In this document: positions 20,801-29,518 of the stretch, one piece after another | Position numbering within the stretch: the first letter of the stretch is position 1 | How the letters are laid out: every line of letters begins with the position of its first letter | Source of the DNA: Salifodinibacter halophilus | GTDB taxonomy: Bacteria > Pseudomonadota > Gammaproteobacteria > Nevskiales > Salinisphaeraceae | Direction: 5' to 3' | Assembly: GCA_012999515.1 (NCBI GenBank) | Contig: JABEEB010000001.1 | Span: 682,001-746,000, forward strand | DNA: 64,000 nucleotides | Program-made: the position numbers and the translations under genes | Notes under the pieces: model-generated | What the model saw: only the letters and a program-made list of their open reading frames with translations | Told to the model about the DNA's origin: nothing | Database searches by the model: none

Positions 20801-21768
20801 GCCTCGGACTTGAACGCACCGAACGCGCGCCAGCGCGTATCACGGTTTGCCAACAACTCGTCGTGTTCTAGATGAACAAGCGAATTGAGTTGTGCGCTCA
20901 ATTGTTTTTTAACGTGACCGATATGCGTCGCCGAATCGCGATGTGCGCCGCCGGCCGGCTCATCGATGACCTCATCGACCAGCCCCAGCTCGTCAAGCTC
21001 ACGTGCGCTGACCTTCATCGCTGTGGCGGCCTGTTGCACGTAATCGGCCGATTTCCAAAGAATCGAGGCACACCCTTCCGGCGAGATCACGGAATAAATG
21101 CTGTATTGCAGCATGCAGAGTTTATCCCCGACGCCAATAGCCAACGCGCCACCGGAGCCGCCCTCGCCGAGAATCGTGCTGATGATCGGCACGCGTAGCC
21201 GCGAAAACTCATACAAATTGCGTGCGATGGCTTCGGACTGGTTGCGCTGCTCGGCGCCAATCCCAGGATACGCGCCCGGTGTATCGATAAAGGTCAGAAT
21301 GGGCAGACCAAAGCGCTCGGCCATTTTGGCGATACGCAAGGCCTTGCGATAGCCCTCGGGCCGCGGCATGCCGAAGTTACGGGCGATCTTTTCCTTGGTG
21401 TCGCTGCCTTTCTGGTGGCCGATGACCATCACTGGCCGCCCTTCCAGTCGCGCCGTACCAGCGATGATTGCTTGATCATCGGCGAATTGGCGATCACCGT
21501 GGAGTTCCACGAAGTCGGTCAACATGCCATCGATATAATCGACCAGATTCGGCCGCAACGGATGGCGCGCAAGTTGAGCCACCTGCCAAGTGGATAGTTT
21601 CGCGAAAATCTGCTCTGTCAGGTTTGCGCGCTTGGCCTCGAGACGCTTGATCTCTTCACTGAGATTCACTTCGCTGTCGTCGGCGACGTTGCGCAGTTCA
21701 TCGATTTTTTGCTGCAGCTCGGTAATCGGTTGCTCGAAATCGAGATAATCGAGATTGATCTGCGCCAT
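20797..21768 (-). CDS. accA: Acetyl-CoA carboxylase carboxyltransferase, alpha subunit
   Basis: A 323-residue subunit of the acetyl-CoA carboxylase complex that transfers carboxylate from biotin to acetyl-CoA, the first step in fatty-acid synthesis. Landmarks include [18 protein letters not shown] at the start, [44 protein letters not shown] and [15 protein letters not shown]. Full length. It follows dnaE by 87 bp and overlaps tilS by 4 bp. Confidence 0.97.
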   Translation of the reverse strand: MAQINLDYLDFEQPITELQQKIDELRNVADDSEVNLSEEIKRLEAKRANLTEQIFAKLSTWQVAQLARHPLRPNLVDYIDGMLTDFVELHGDRQFADDQAIIAGTARLEGRPVMVIGHQKGSDTKEKIARNFGMPRPEGYRKALRIAKMAERFGLPILTFIDTPGAYPGIGAEQRNQSEAIARNLYEFSRLRVPIISTILGEGGSGGALAIGVGDKLCMLQYSIYSVISPEGCASILWKSADYVQQAATAMKVSARELDELGLVDEVIDEPAGGAHRDSATHIGHVKKQLSAQLNSLVHLEHDELLANRDTRWRAFGAFKSEA

Positions 21769-21855
21769 GGGCGGGGTAGCGGTCTCCTACCGGAATTATT
21801 GTGACTTTACGAGACGCCAATCACTAGCCACTGTCTAGTCGTGTTATCAGTATTG

Positions 21856-24800
21856 TCAGGCGTCTAACGCGTGACCATAACGCACTTGAACCGAATCCGC
21901 ACCTATCAAACCATCGAGATCGTCGAAAAAGCCATTCGAGACATCCACGCGGCGATTTTCGAACGTCAGCACGGCTTCGGCGTCAGCATTGGCATAGCGC
22001 AGCACAAGCTCACAGCCGGCGCGGTTGTTGTAACGATCCACACAATCAGCAAGCGCGTCGACATCGGGCGCGGCTTCGGCATGCACGTCGAGTAATACCC
22101 GCGACGCGTAAGCCGCACGCGCTTCGGCCAAGTCCATGACGCGATTCGGGTTCAGTCTAAAACCGTCTGAAAACGTGTCGTATTGCAACGTGCCGTCGAT
22201 CACCACGAGCTTATCCGCAGCCAGCTTGTCGCCATAAGCGGCGGCCTTATCTTCGAAAAGCGGACATTCGATGCGACCGCTGCCATCATCAAGTGAGACG
22301 ATCACACGCCGGCCCTTATTCATGCGCCGCACGTCGATAACCAGCCCAGCAACAATCGCACTACGGCGCCCACCATTGCCCCGGCGACCGCCAGACTCTT
22401 CCGACCGCGACATGGCCGCGACTTGTTCGGCAATCGTCCCGTGGGTCATCGCTGCGAGTTCAGACTCAAACGCCTTTATCGGGTGACCCGTTAGATAAAG
22501 CCCAAGCGTATCGCGTTCGGCGCGCAATCGCTCGTCGGTCGGCCAATCCGCGATTGCGGCCAACTCCGAGGCGTTCGCGGTTGCCGCGATCCCCAAGCCG
22601 AACATGTCGTTCTGACCGGCTGCACTGGCACTTTGGTCCTGTTCCGCCGCGGCCAGCGCTTCACTCAGGCCGTGCATAAGACTCGCCCGGTTCGGCCCGA
22701 GTGCATCCAGCGCGCCGGCACGGATCAGACTTTCCAGCGCGCGCCGGTTGGCCTTGCCGGTATCGATCCGGCGACACAGGTCGAACAAACCGTCGAATGC
22801 ACCCCCTCGCTCGCGCTCCGCAGTGATCGCCTCGATGGCGCCCCGACCGACACCCTTAATCGCGCCGAGGCCGTAGCGAATTGTCGCCTCTTCCACCACA
22901 CTGAAAGTGAACGCGGACTCGTTAACGTTCGGCGGCGCCACGGTAATCGATAGCCGTCGGCATTCGTCGATCAGCACCACGATCTTATCGGTGTTTTCCA
23001 TGTCCGCCGACAACGTCGCCGCCATGAAGTCGGCCGGGTAATGGGTCTTGAGCCAGGCAGTTTGGTAGGAGACCAGCGCATAGGCCGCCGAGTGCGACTT
23101 ATTGAACCCGTAGCCGGCGAATTTCTCGACCAGGTCAAAAATATAAGCGGCCGTGTCGGCGTCGACACCATTGTCCGCCGCGCCAGCCAGGAAACGATCG
23201 CGTTGCTTGGCCATCTCCGCGGGTTTTTTCTTACCCATGGCCCGGCGCAACAGGTCAGCATTACCCAGGCTGTAGCCAGCCAATACCTGGGCGATCTGCA
23301 TCACTTGTTCCTGATACAGGATCACACCGTAAGTCGGCGCCAAAATCTCGGCCAGCCACGGATGCGGATAGACAACTTCGGTGCGGCCGTGTTTGCGGTC
23401 GATGAAATCCTCGACCATGCCGGATTCCAGCGGCCCGGGCCGGTACAAGGCCACCAATGCCACGATGTCTTCGAAGGCATCCGGCTGAAGACGCTTGATT
23501 AGGCGCCGCATACCAGCCGATTCAAGCTGAAACACGGCCACGGTCTCGCCCGTCTTGAGCGCATCCAGCGTGGTTTGATCGCGGTAGGAAACGCGCCGGA
23601 CATCGAGTGTCTCGTCGGCGCCGGCCGCGCCACGCGCATTGATCGACCGCTCGGCGTGATCGATGATCGTCAGCGTTCGCAGGCCCAGAAAGTCGAATTT
23701 GACCAGACCCACGGCTTCGACATCGTCTTTGTCGAACTGGCTCACACGCGCACTGCCATCGGGCTCGCAGTACAATGGTGTGAAATCAGTCAGTGCGCTC
23801 GGTGCAATGACCACGCCACCCGCGTGCTTGCCCGGATTGCGCGACAGCCCCTCCAGCGACTGGGCGAGATCCAGCAGGTAGCTCATCTCTTCGTCGTTCT
23901 GTCGGGTCTCAGCCAGCTCCTCGGACTCTTCCAACGCGCGGGCCAGCGTCATATCCACCGCGAATGGGATCTGTTTGGCCACGCGGTCTATGCGGCCGAA
24001 AGGATGGCCCAGCACACGGCCGACATCGCGCACCACAGCGCGTGCCGCCATCGTGCCGTAGGTGATGATTTGGCTGACTTTTTCGGTACCGTAGCGCTCG
24101 GCCACATACTCGATTACGCGATCGCGGCCGTCCATGCAGAAATCGACATCGAAATCCGGCATCGACACGCGTTCGGGGTTTAAAAAGCGCTCGAACAGCA
24201 GGTCGAAAGCCAGCGGGTCGATGTCGGTGATGCCGAGCGCATAGGCGACCAGCGAGCCGGCACCAGAGCCGCGCCCTGGCCCGACCGGCACGCCCGCCTC
24301 GCGTGCCCAGCGGATGAAGTCGGCGACGATTAAAAAGTAACCGGGAAAGCCCATCGACTCGATGACACCGAGCTCGTGCTCGAGTCGTTCGCGATAAGCC
24401 GGTGTGTGCTGTTCGCGGCTCGCCTGGTCGGGATACAGATGGACCAGTCGGTCGGTCAGACCAGTCTCTGCCTCAGCGCGCAAGAAACTGGCAGTGTCGT
24501 GCTCTGCCGGCACTTCAAAGTCCGGCAGATAATCTCGGTCCAGCTCCAGTTCGAGGCTGGCCCGCCGGGCTATCTCGACGCTATTGGCCAGCGCTTCCGG
24601 CAAATCAGCGAACAGCTCGACCATTTCAGCCGATGTTTTCAGGTATTGCTCGCGGGTATAGTCGCGCTGGCGCCTCGGGTCGGCCAGTGTCTCGCCGCGA
24701 TTAATACACACCCGTGCTTCATGCGCATCGAAATCTTCGGCGCTCGGGAAACGAACGTCGTTGGTCGCGACCAGCGGCACATCCAAATCCAGCCCTAATT

Positions 24801-25350
24801 CGACCGTGGCTGCCAACCAGGCCGGCTCGCCCGAGCGCTGACAACGCGTCACCTCGAAGTAGTAGCGATCGCCGAAGGTTTGCTGCCAGAAGTCGGCGTG
24901 TGCGCGCGCCATCTCATACTTGCCGGCAATCAACGCCTGACCAACGTCGCCGGCCATACCACCCGACAGCGCGATCAAACCGTCACTGGCAGCGACGATC
25001 CATTCACGTCGACAACAGGCCAACCCCTCGGTCTGGCCGTAAAAATAGGCCTGGGTTAACAACCGGCAGAGATTGGCGTAGCCAGTCTGGTTCTGGACGA
25101 TAACCGTCAGGCGCGTGGCTGGCTCGTCGTCATGATCGCGGACTGACAGATCGACGCCGATAATCGGTTTGACGCCGGCGGCAAGTGCAGCGTTGTAGAA
25201 CTTAACCAGGCCGAAGACGTTGGCACGGTCGGCCATGCCGATGGCCGGCACCTCGGCCGTGCTTGCCATATCGACCAGATCGCCAATCCGCACGATCCCG
25301 TCAACCAGCGAATACTCGGTATGGACGCGCAAGTGAACAAAGTCGGGCAT
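21856..25350 (-). CDS. dnaE: DNA polymerase III alpha subunit
   Basis: The 1164-residue replicative polymerase catalytic subunit. The N-terminal PHP domain starts with HLRVHTEYSLVDG (H6, H10). The polymerase active site includes PDFDVDFCMDGRDRV (about 394-408), followed by the beta-clamp-binding and helix-hairpin-helix regions (PADFMAATLS, GLGAIKGVG) and a C-terminal OB-fold and tau-binding part. Length is close to the 1160 aa of Escherichia coli DnaE. It follows rnhB by 59 bp in the lpxB-rnhB-dnaE-accA order. Confidence 0.97.
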   Translation of the reverse strand: MPDFVHLRVHTEYSLVDGIVRIGDLVDMASTAEVPAIGMADRANVFGLVKFYNAALAAGVKPIIGVDLSVRDHDDEPATRLTVIVQNQTGYANLCRLLTQAYFYGQTEGLACCRREWIVAASDGLIALSGGMAGDVGQALIAGKYEMARAHADFWQQTFGDRYYFEVTRCQRSGEPAWLAATVELGLDLDVPLVATNDVRFPSAEDFDAHEARVCINRGETLADPRRQRDYTREQYLKTSAEMVELFADLPEALANSVEIARRASLELELDRDYLPDFEVPAEHDTASFLRAEAETGLTDRLVHLYPDQASREQHTPAYRERLEHELGVIESMGFPGYFLIVADFIRWAREAGVPVGPGRGSGAGSLVAYALGITDIDPLAFDLLFERFLNPERVSMPDFDVDFCMDGRDRVIEYVAERYGTEKVSQIITYGTMAARAVVRDVGRVLGHPFGRIDRVAKQIPFAVDMTLARALEESEELAETRQNDEEMSYLLDLAQSLEGLSRNPGKHAGGVVIAPSALTDFTPLYCEPDGSARVSQFDKDDVEAVGLVKFDFLGLRTLTIIDHAERSINARGAAGADETLDVRRVSYRDQTTLDALKTGETVAVFQLESAGMRRLIKRLQPDAFEDIVALVALYRPGPLESGMVEDFIDRKHGRTEVVYPHPWLAEILAPTYGVILYQEQVMQIAQVLAGYSLGNADLLRRAMGKKKPAEMAKQRDRFLAGAADNGVDADTAAYIFDLVEKFAGYGFNKSHSAAYALVSYQTAWLKTHYPADFMAATLSADMENTDKIVVLIDECRRLSITVAPPNVNESAFTFSVVEEATIRYGLGAIKGVGRGAIEAITAERERGGAFDGLFDLCRRIDTGKANRRALESLIRAGALDALGPNRASLMHGLSEALAAAEQDQSASAAGQNDMFGLGIAATANASELAAIADWPTDERLRAERDTLGLYLTGHPIKAFESELAAMTHGTIAEQVAAMSRSEESGGRRGNGGRRSAIVAGLVIDVRRMNKGRRVIVSLDDGSGRIECPLFEDKAAAYGDKLAADKLVVIDGTLQYDTFSDGFRLNPNRVMDLAEARAAYASRVLLDVHAEAAPDVDALADCVDRYNNRAGCELVLRYANADAEAVLTFENRRVDVSNGFFDDLDGLIGADSVQVRYGHALDA

Positions 25351-25409
25351 GGCCTCAGTCTACAACGCATCGGGCCAGCCGGGGTAACGAGTGCGGCGCG
25401 CCGACGGCT

Positions 25410-26036
25410 TTAGAAGTCGCCGAGACTGATTTGCTCGGGCGTTTGATGACGCGCGACGGGCGCGAATGAGGCGCGGTGCGCTGGCGTCGGCGCGCGTTCG
25501 GCCAGCGCCCGGCGGTGCGCGGCCGTGCCATAGCCTTTGTTGGCCGCGAGATCGTAGCCGGGATAGCGCGCATCGAGCGCTACCATCTCGCGATCGCGCG
25601 CCACCTTGGCCAGAATAGAGGCCGCGCTTATAGCGGGTTGCAACGCATCACCGCCCACCACAGTCCGACAGGCGCCGATTCCGTCCGGAGCCCGATTGCC
25701 ATCGATCCAGACCGCGCCCGGCCGGCGCGGCAGCGCATCGACTGCACGACGCATGGCGAGAAACGTTGCCGCGAGGACGTTATGGGCGTCTATTTCGGCG
25801 GCCGAGGCCCAACCAAGCGCCCAGGCTACGGCATCCATTTTGATACGCCCGTCGAACCATTCGCGGCGCGTCGCGCTCAATTGCTTCGAATCGGTCAGCC
25901 CGGGATCGGCCACGGCGGGGTTCAGCATAGCCGCGGCGGCAGTCACCGGGCCGGCCAGCGCACCCCGCCCTGCCTCATCCACGCCGGCGATCAGCGGGCA
26001 TACGACACGCCGCTCGTGGCTCTGACTCATGTTCAC
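25410..26036 (-). CDS. rnhB: Ribonuclease HII
   Basis: A 208-residue nuclease that cuts RNA in RNA:DNA hybrids and removes misincorporated ribonucleotides. The DEAGRG motif is near the N terminus (D20, E21, in GVDEAGRGALAGPV); the other acidic residues lie in WIDGNRAPDG and the SILAKVARDREM block. Length is normal. Its start overlaps the lpxB stop by 4 bp. Confidence 0.95.
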   Translation of the reverse strand: MNMSQSHERRVVCPLIAGVDEAGRGALAGPVTAAAAMLNPAVADPGLTDSKQLSATRREWFDGRIKMDAVAWALGWASAAEIDAHNVLAATFLAMRRAVDALPRRPGAVWIDGNRAPDGIGACRTVVGGDALQPAISAASILAKVARDREMVALDARYPGYDLAANKGYGTAAHRRALAERAPTPAHRASFAPVARHQTPEQISLGDF

Positions 26037-27205
26037 GCGCGTGGCTCGATGAGTTCGGCCACGGCATCGGCGGCCCGCCGGTCGGTATCGCCGGTCAGAC
26101 TGTGGCGAATACGTGCGAATGCCTGTCGCTGCGCATCACGACACCCTTCGTCAGACAACACAGCGTCAAGCGCACGGCCCAGCGTTACGCCGTTGGCCCT
26201 GGACTGCAGATATTCAGGCACCACAGCCTCACCAGCCAACAGATTGGGCATGCTGACGTGGCGTGTGCGAATAAGCCGAAAACAACGCGCCAGCGCTGCA
26301 TTGAAGGCTGACACGCGATAGGCTATAACCATCGGCGTGTCGGCGATGACAGCCTCAAGTGTCGCTGTTCCCGAGGCCACAAGGGCGGCATCGGCGGCTA
26401 TCAGTGCCTCGTATGCGCCGCCGTCGGTCACCCGGACGTCGAGGGCTGGTTCTGCCCCGCCAAACAGCCATTCGAGTAATGTTTTCAGCTCGGCATTGGC
26501 AGCCGGCACGATGACGGTTAGATGGCCGACGCCGCGTGCCACACGCGTCGCTGCATCGACAAAAACCGGGCCAAGCCGCCGCACTTCGCCTGTACGACTG
26601 CCAGGGAGAACGGCCAGCACACGCGTGTCGTTATTAAACTTATGACGCGTACGCGCGTCCGCACGTCCGTCGGTGTGTTCGATTTGATCCGCTAATGGGT
26701 GCCCAACAAAGCGTGCCGTAATCCCGAAGCGAGCAAAAAAATCCGGCTCGAAAGGAAATATAGCCAACAACAAGTCGATCGAACGTCGGATACGGCGCGT
26801 CCGGCCCTGGCGCCAAGCCCACGCTGTAGGAGCGACGTACTGCGCGGTTGCAATGCCCCTTCGCTTAAGGCTAGCGGCCAAACCTAGATTAAATGCCGGC
26901 GCGTCGACGCCGATAAAAATCGTCGGATTGGCGGCCTCGATCCGGTGCCGTAGACGCGTGCGAAGCCGGATAATCCGCGGCAAGCGAAACAACACCTCGC
27001 TGATGCCGAACAGACTGAGTTCGCCGATATCGGCGAGTGTCGTGCAGCCCGCCTCGCGCATGGCTGGCCCGGTCACGCCGATGAACTCGGCGTCCGGCCA
27101 GCGTCGAAGTAGCTCACATATCAGGCCTGCGGCCAGTCGATCCGATGACGGCTCGCCAGCCACAATCGCGACGATTGGTCGGGCGTCGTCGGGGATCGAG
27201 GCCAT
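26033..27205 (-). CDS. lpxB: Lipid-A-disaccharide synthase
   Basis: A 390-residue peripheral membrane glycosyltransferase (GT19) joining lipid X to UDP-2,3-diacylglucosamine to make the lipid A disaccharide. Family blocks are VAGEPSSDRLAAGLI, FIGVTGPAMREAGC, FIGVDAPAFNL, YVAPTAWAWRQGR and AVLPGSRTGEV. Full length. It is two bases from lpxA and overlaps rnhB by 4 bp, in the standard lpxD-fabZ-lpxA-lpxB-rnhB order. Confidence 0.95.
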   Translation of the reverse strand: MASIPDDARPIVAIVAGEPSSDRLAAGLICELLRRWPDAEFIGVTGPAMREAGCTTLADIGELSLFGISEVLFRLPRIIRLRTRLRHRIEAANPTIFIGVDAPAFNLGLAASLKRRGIATAQYVAPTAWAWRQGRTRRIRRSIDLLLAIFPFEPDFFARFGITARFVGHPLADQIEHTDGRADARTRHKFNNDTRVLAVLPGSRTGEVRRLGPVFVDAATRVARGVGHLTVIVPAANAELKTLLEWLFGGAEPALDVRVTDGGAYEALIAADAALVASGTATLEAVIADTPMVIAYRVSAFNAALARCFRLIRTRHVSMPNLLAGEAVVPEYLQSRANGVTLGRALDAVLSDEGCRDAQRQAFARIRHSLTGDTDRRAADAVAELIEPRA

Positions 27206-27207
27206 TG

Positions 27208-27981
27208 TCAGCGCACGATACCGCGCGTCGAACGCTCCAGGGTGTCAGCAAACTCGGCAACCGCGTCACATTCGACTGCGGCTTCGCGCACCTTCGCGCG
27301 GGCTTCATCGAATTTAAGTTGTTGACGGTAGACGACCCGATAGGCGGCTTTGAGAGCACGGATATCGTCGCTTGAGTAGCCGGAACGCCGCATGCCGATC
27401 GAGTTGATGCCGTTCGAGTATGCCGGCGAACCGGCGGCACGGGTGAACGCGGGCACGTCCTGGACCACGCCACTGCTGTAAGCCAGGAAAGCAAGCTTGC
27501 CCACACAGCGATACTGATAGACCAGTGCAAAACCAGACAACACGGCACCGCTATCGACACGCACATGCCCGGCCAGACTGGCGCCGTTGGCCATGTTGAT
27601 GTTGTTGCCGAGGACGCAATCGTGCGCGATGTGCGCATAGGCCATGACGAAATTATCGTCGCCGATGGTGGTGTCACCACGATCCGCGGCCGTACCACGA
27701 TGGACGCTAACGTATTCGCGGATGGTATTGCGGTCGCCGATTTCAAGCGTTGTCGCCTCACCTTGATAGCCGCGATGCTGCGGCGCATCACCCAGTGAGA
27801 CGAACGGCGCTATACGGTTATCCCGACCGATACGCGTTCGGCCCGAGATGACGGTATGCGAGCCGACCTTCGTACCACTGCCAATCTCGACACCGGGACC
27901 GATTACGGCGAATGGTCCCACCTCGACGTCCGGGGCTAATTGGGCGTCAGCATCGACGCTCGCTAGGCGATCAACTGCCAC
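27208..27981 (-). CDS. lpxA: Acyl-ACP:UDP-N-acetylglucosamine O-acyltransferase
   Basis: A 257-residue cytosolic trimer that starts lipid A synthesis. The left-handed beta-helix is formed by hexapeptide repeats over residues 5-180. The catalytic His is H120 in YAHIAHDC, equivalent to H125 of Escherichia coli LpxA, and H117 precedes it. The frame begins within the 3' end of fabZ (11-bp overlap). Confidence 0.95.
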   Translation of the reverse strand: MAVDRLASVDADAQLAPDVEVGPFAVIGPGVEIGSGTKVGSHTVISGRTRIGRDNRIAPFVSLGDAPQHRGYQGEATTLEIGDRNTIREYVSVHRGTAADRGDTTIGDDNFVMAYAHIAHDCVLGNNINMANGASLAGHVRVDSGAVLSGFALVYQYRCVGKLAFLAYSSGVVQDVPAFTRAAGSPAYSNGINSIGMRRSGYSSDDIRALKAAYRVVYRQQLKFDEARAKVREAAVECDAVAEFADTLERSTRGIVR

Positions 27982-28420
27982 TGCGTCGATCCGGAATAGC
28001 CATCAATTGTGCGCTGCAAGCCAGCTCGTCTCCGACCCAGGCTTCGGCATCGAAACGCCATAGACGCTTTTTAGCCTGACCGATCTCGAGCTGAAGCAGC
28101 AATTGATCGCCCGGCACAACCTGGCGTTTGAACCGGGCACCGTCGATGCCGGCGAAATAGACGATCGTGCCACCTTCGGCCTCGACCGTGCGGTGGCCAA
28201 GCACCAGCCCGGCCTGGGCCAGCGCTTCGACAATCAAGACCCCCGGCATCACTGGTTGACTGGGAAAATGGCCGGGAAAAAACGGCTCGTTATAAGTTAC
28301 ATTTTTGAGCGCGGTTATCCACTGCCCCGGCTCACAACCGACGACTCTATCGACCAGCAGAAATGGGTAGCGGTGTGGCACCTCGGCCATGATGGCCTGA
28401 ATATCGTCTTGTTCCGTCAT
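27971..28420 (-). CDS. fabZ: 3-hydroxyacyl-ACP dehydratase FabZ
   Basis: A 149-residue hot-dog-fold enzyme removing water from 3-hydroxyacyl-ACP during fatty-acid elongation. It competes with LpxA and LpxD for acyl chains. Motifs are PHRYPFLLVDRV at residue 15, catalytic H51 in PGHFPSQPVMPG and E65 in VEALAQAG. It lies 16 bp after lpxD and overlaps lpxA. Confidence 0.96.
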   Translation of the reverse strand: MTEQDDIQAIMAEVPHRYPFLLVDRVVGCEPGQWITALKNVTYNEPFFPGHFPSQPVMPGVLIVEALAQAGLVLGHRTVEAEGGTIVYFAGIDGARFKRQVVPGDQLLLQLEIGQAKKRLWRFDAEAWVGDELACSAQLMAIPDRRSGS

Positions 28421-28436
28421 AAAAATCCTTGTCAGA

Positions 28437-29468
28437 TCAGGGCCTGTTTTCCAGTCGCCGGAGGCGGCGCTCTAATTCCGGCAAGCGCCGTAGTCCAGCG
28501 ACACAGCGCCACCACGCACGCACAGGCATCGCCTTGAGAACCGTCGAGTACACACCGGCAGTGGTTATGTCATCCGGCACCTGAGTACCGGCAGTCAGCC
28601 ACACCTTGTCATCAATTTGAACGTGATCGGAGACACTGACACCACCACCGAGCTTGCAATCGGCACCAATCTTTACCGAGCCGGCAATACCCGCACAACC
28701 GGCGATCACCGTGCGCGGACCGATTTCGACGTTGTGTCCGATATGCACTTGGTTATCGATGCGTACATCGTCGTGAATCACGGTGTCGTCAACCGTTCCG
28801 CGGTCGATGGTCGCACCAGCACCGATCTCCACCATATTGCCGATCGACACTCCGCCGAGTTGCGGCACACGCTCCCAGCCGGCGTCATTCTCGACTAATC
28901 CGAAACCACGCGCGCCGAGAACCGTATTGGGGCCGATCGGGACATCGTTCCCAACCCATGTCCCAGGCGCTAGCACGGCACCGCGGCCAACGCGACAACG
29001 ATCACCGATAACGACACCCGCGCCAACGACGGCGTTGGCGTTCACAATCGAATCGTCGCCAATGACGGCCTCTGATTCAACGACTGTACCCGGCATAATC
29101 GCCGCCGATGCGGCGATATGGGCAGAATCGGCCACACTGGCCTGGGGAGCCACACCAGCAGCAACAGCCGGGCGCTCGAAGGCCGAGACCATGGCCGCGA
29201 ATGTCTCACGTGGCTGCTCGCACACGACAACTGGCTTATCCGTCCAGTCCGACTGCTCAGCCGTCGTCACAATCGCGGCCGCATTCGAGCTGGCCACGGT
29301 TTCACGCGCAACACCCGGCGCGGCGAAAGCGATCGCGTTGTCATGTCCGGGCGTTAGTGAACACACACCGCGAATCGCGACTTGTCCGCCACGCACTCGC
29401 AACACCCGCTCATCGGCACGTGCCACGAGGTCGTCAAGCGTCAATATGGTCACATCGTGTCCGGTCAC
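28437..29468 (-). CDS. lpxD: UDP-3-O-acylglucosamine N-acyltransferase
   Basis: A 343-residue trimeric enzyme adding the second acyl chain in lipid A synthesis. An N-terminal uridine-binding domain (1-100) precedes a long hexapeptide-repeat helix (about 105-300) with the catalytic-type His in VHIGHNVEIG near 240-250. The conserved NTVLGARGFG is present. It follows bamA directly (50-bp gap), without the skp/ompH gene that normally separates them. Confidence 0.95.
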   Translation of the reverse strand: MTGHDVTILTLDDLVARADERVLRVRGGQVAIRGVCSLTPGHDNAIAFAAPGVARETVASSNAAAIVTTAEQSDWTDKPVVVCEQPRETFAAMVSAFERPAVAAGVAPQASVADSAHIAASAAIMPGTVVESEAVIGDDSIVNANAVVGAGVVIGDRCRVGRGAVLAPGTWVGNDVPIGPNTVLGARGFGLVENDAGWERVPQLGGVSIGNMVEIGAGATIDRGTVDDTVIHDDVRIDNQVHIGHNVEIGPRTVIAGCAGIAGSVKIGADCKLGGGVSVSDHVQIDDKVWLTAGTQVPDDITTAGVYSTVLKAMPVRAWWRCVAGLRRLPELERRLRRLENRP

Positions 29469-29518
29469 GCGTGTTGATGCATGTCGTTTAAAGCCGCTGG
29501 CCCATTCAATCTGAAATA

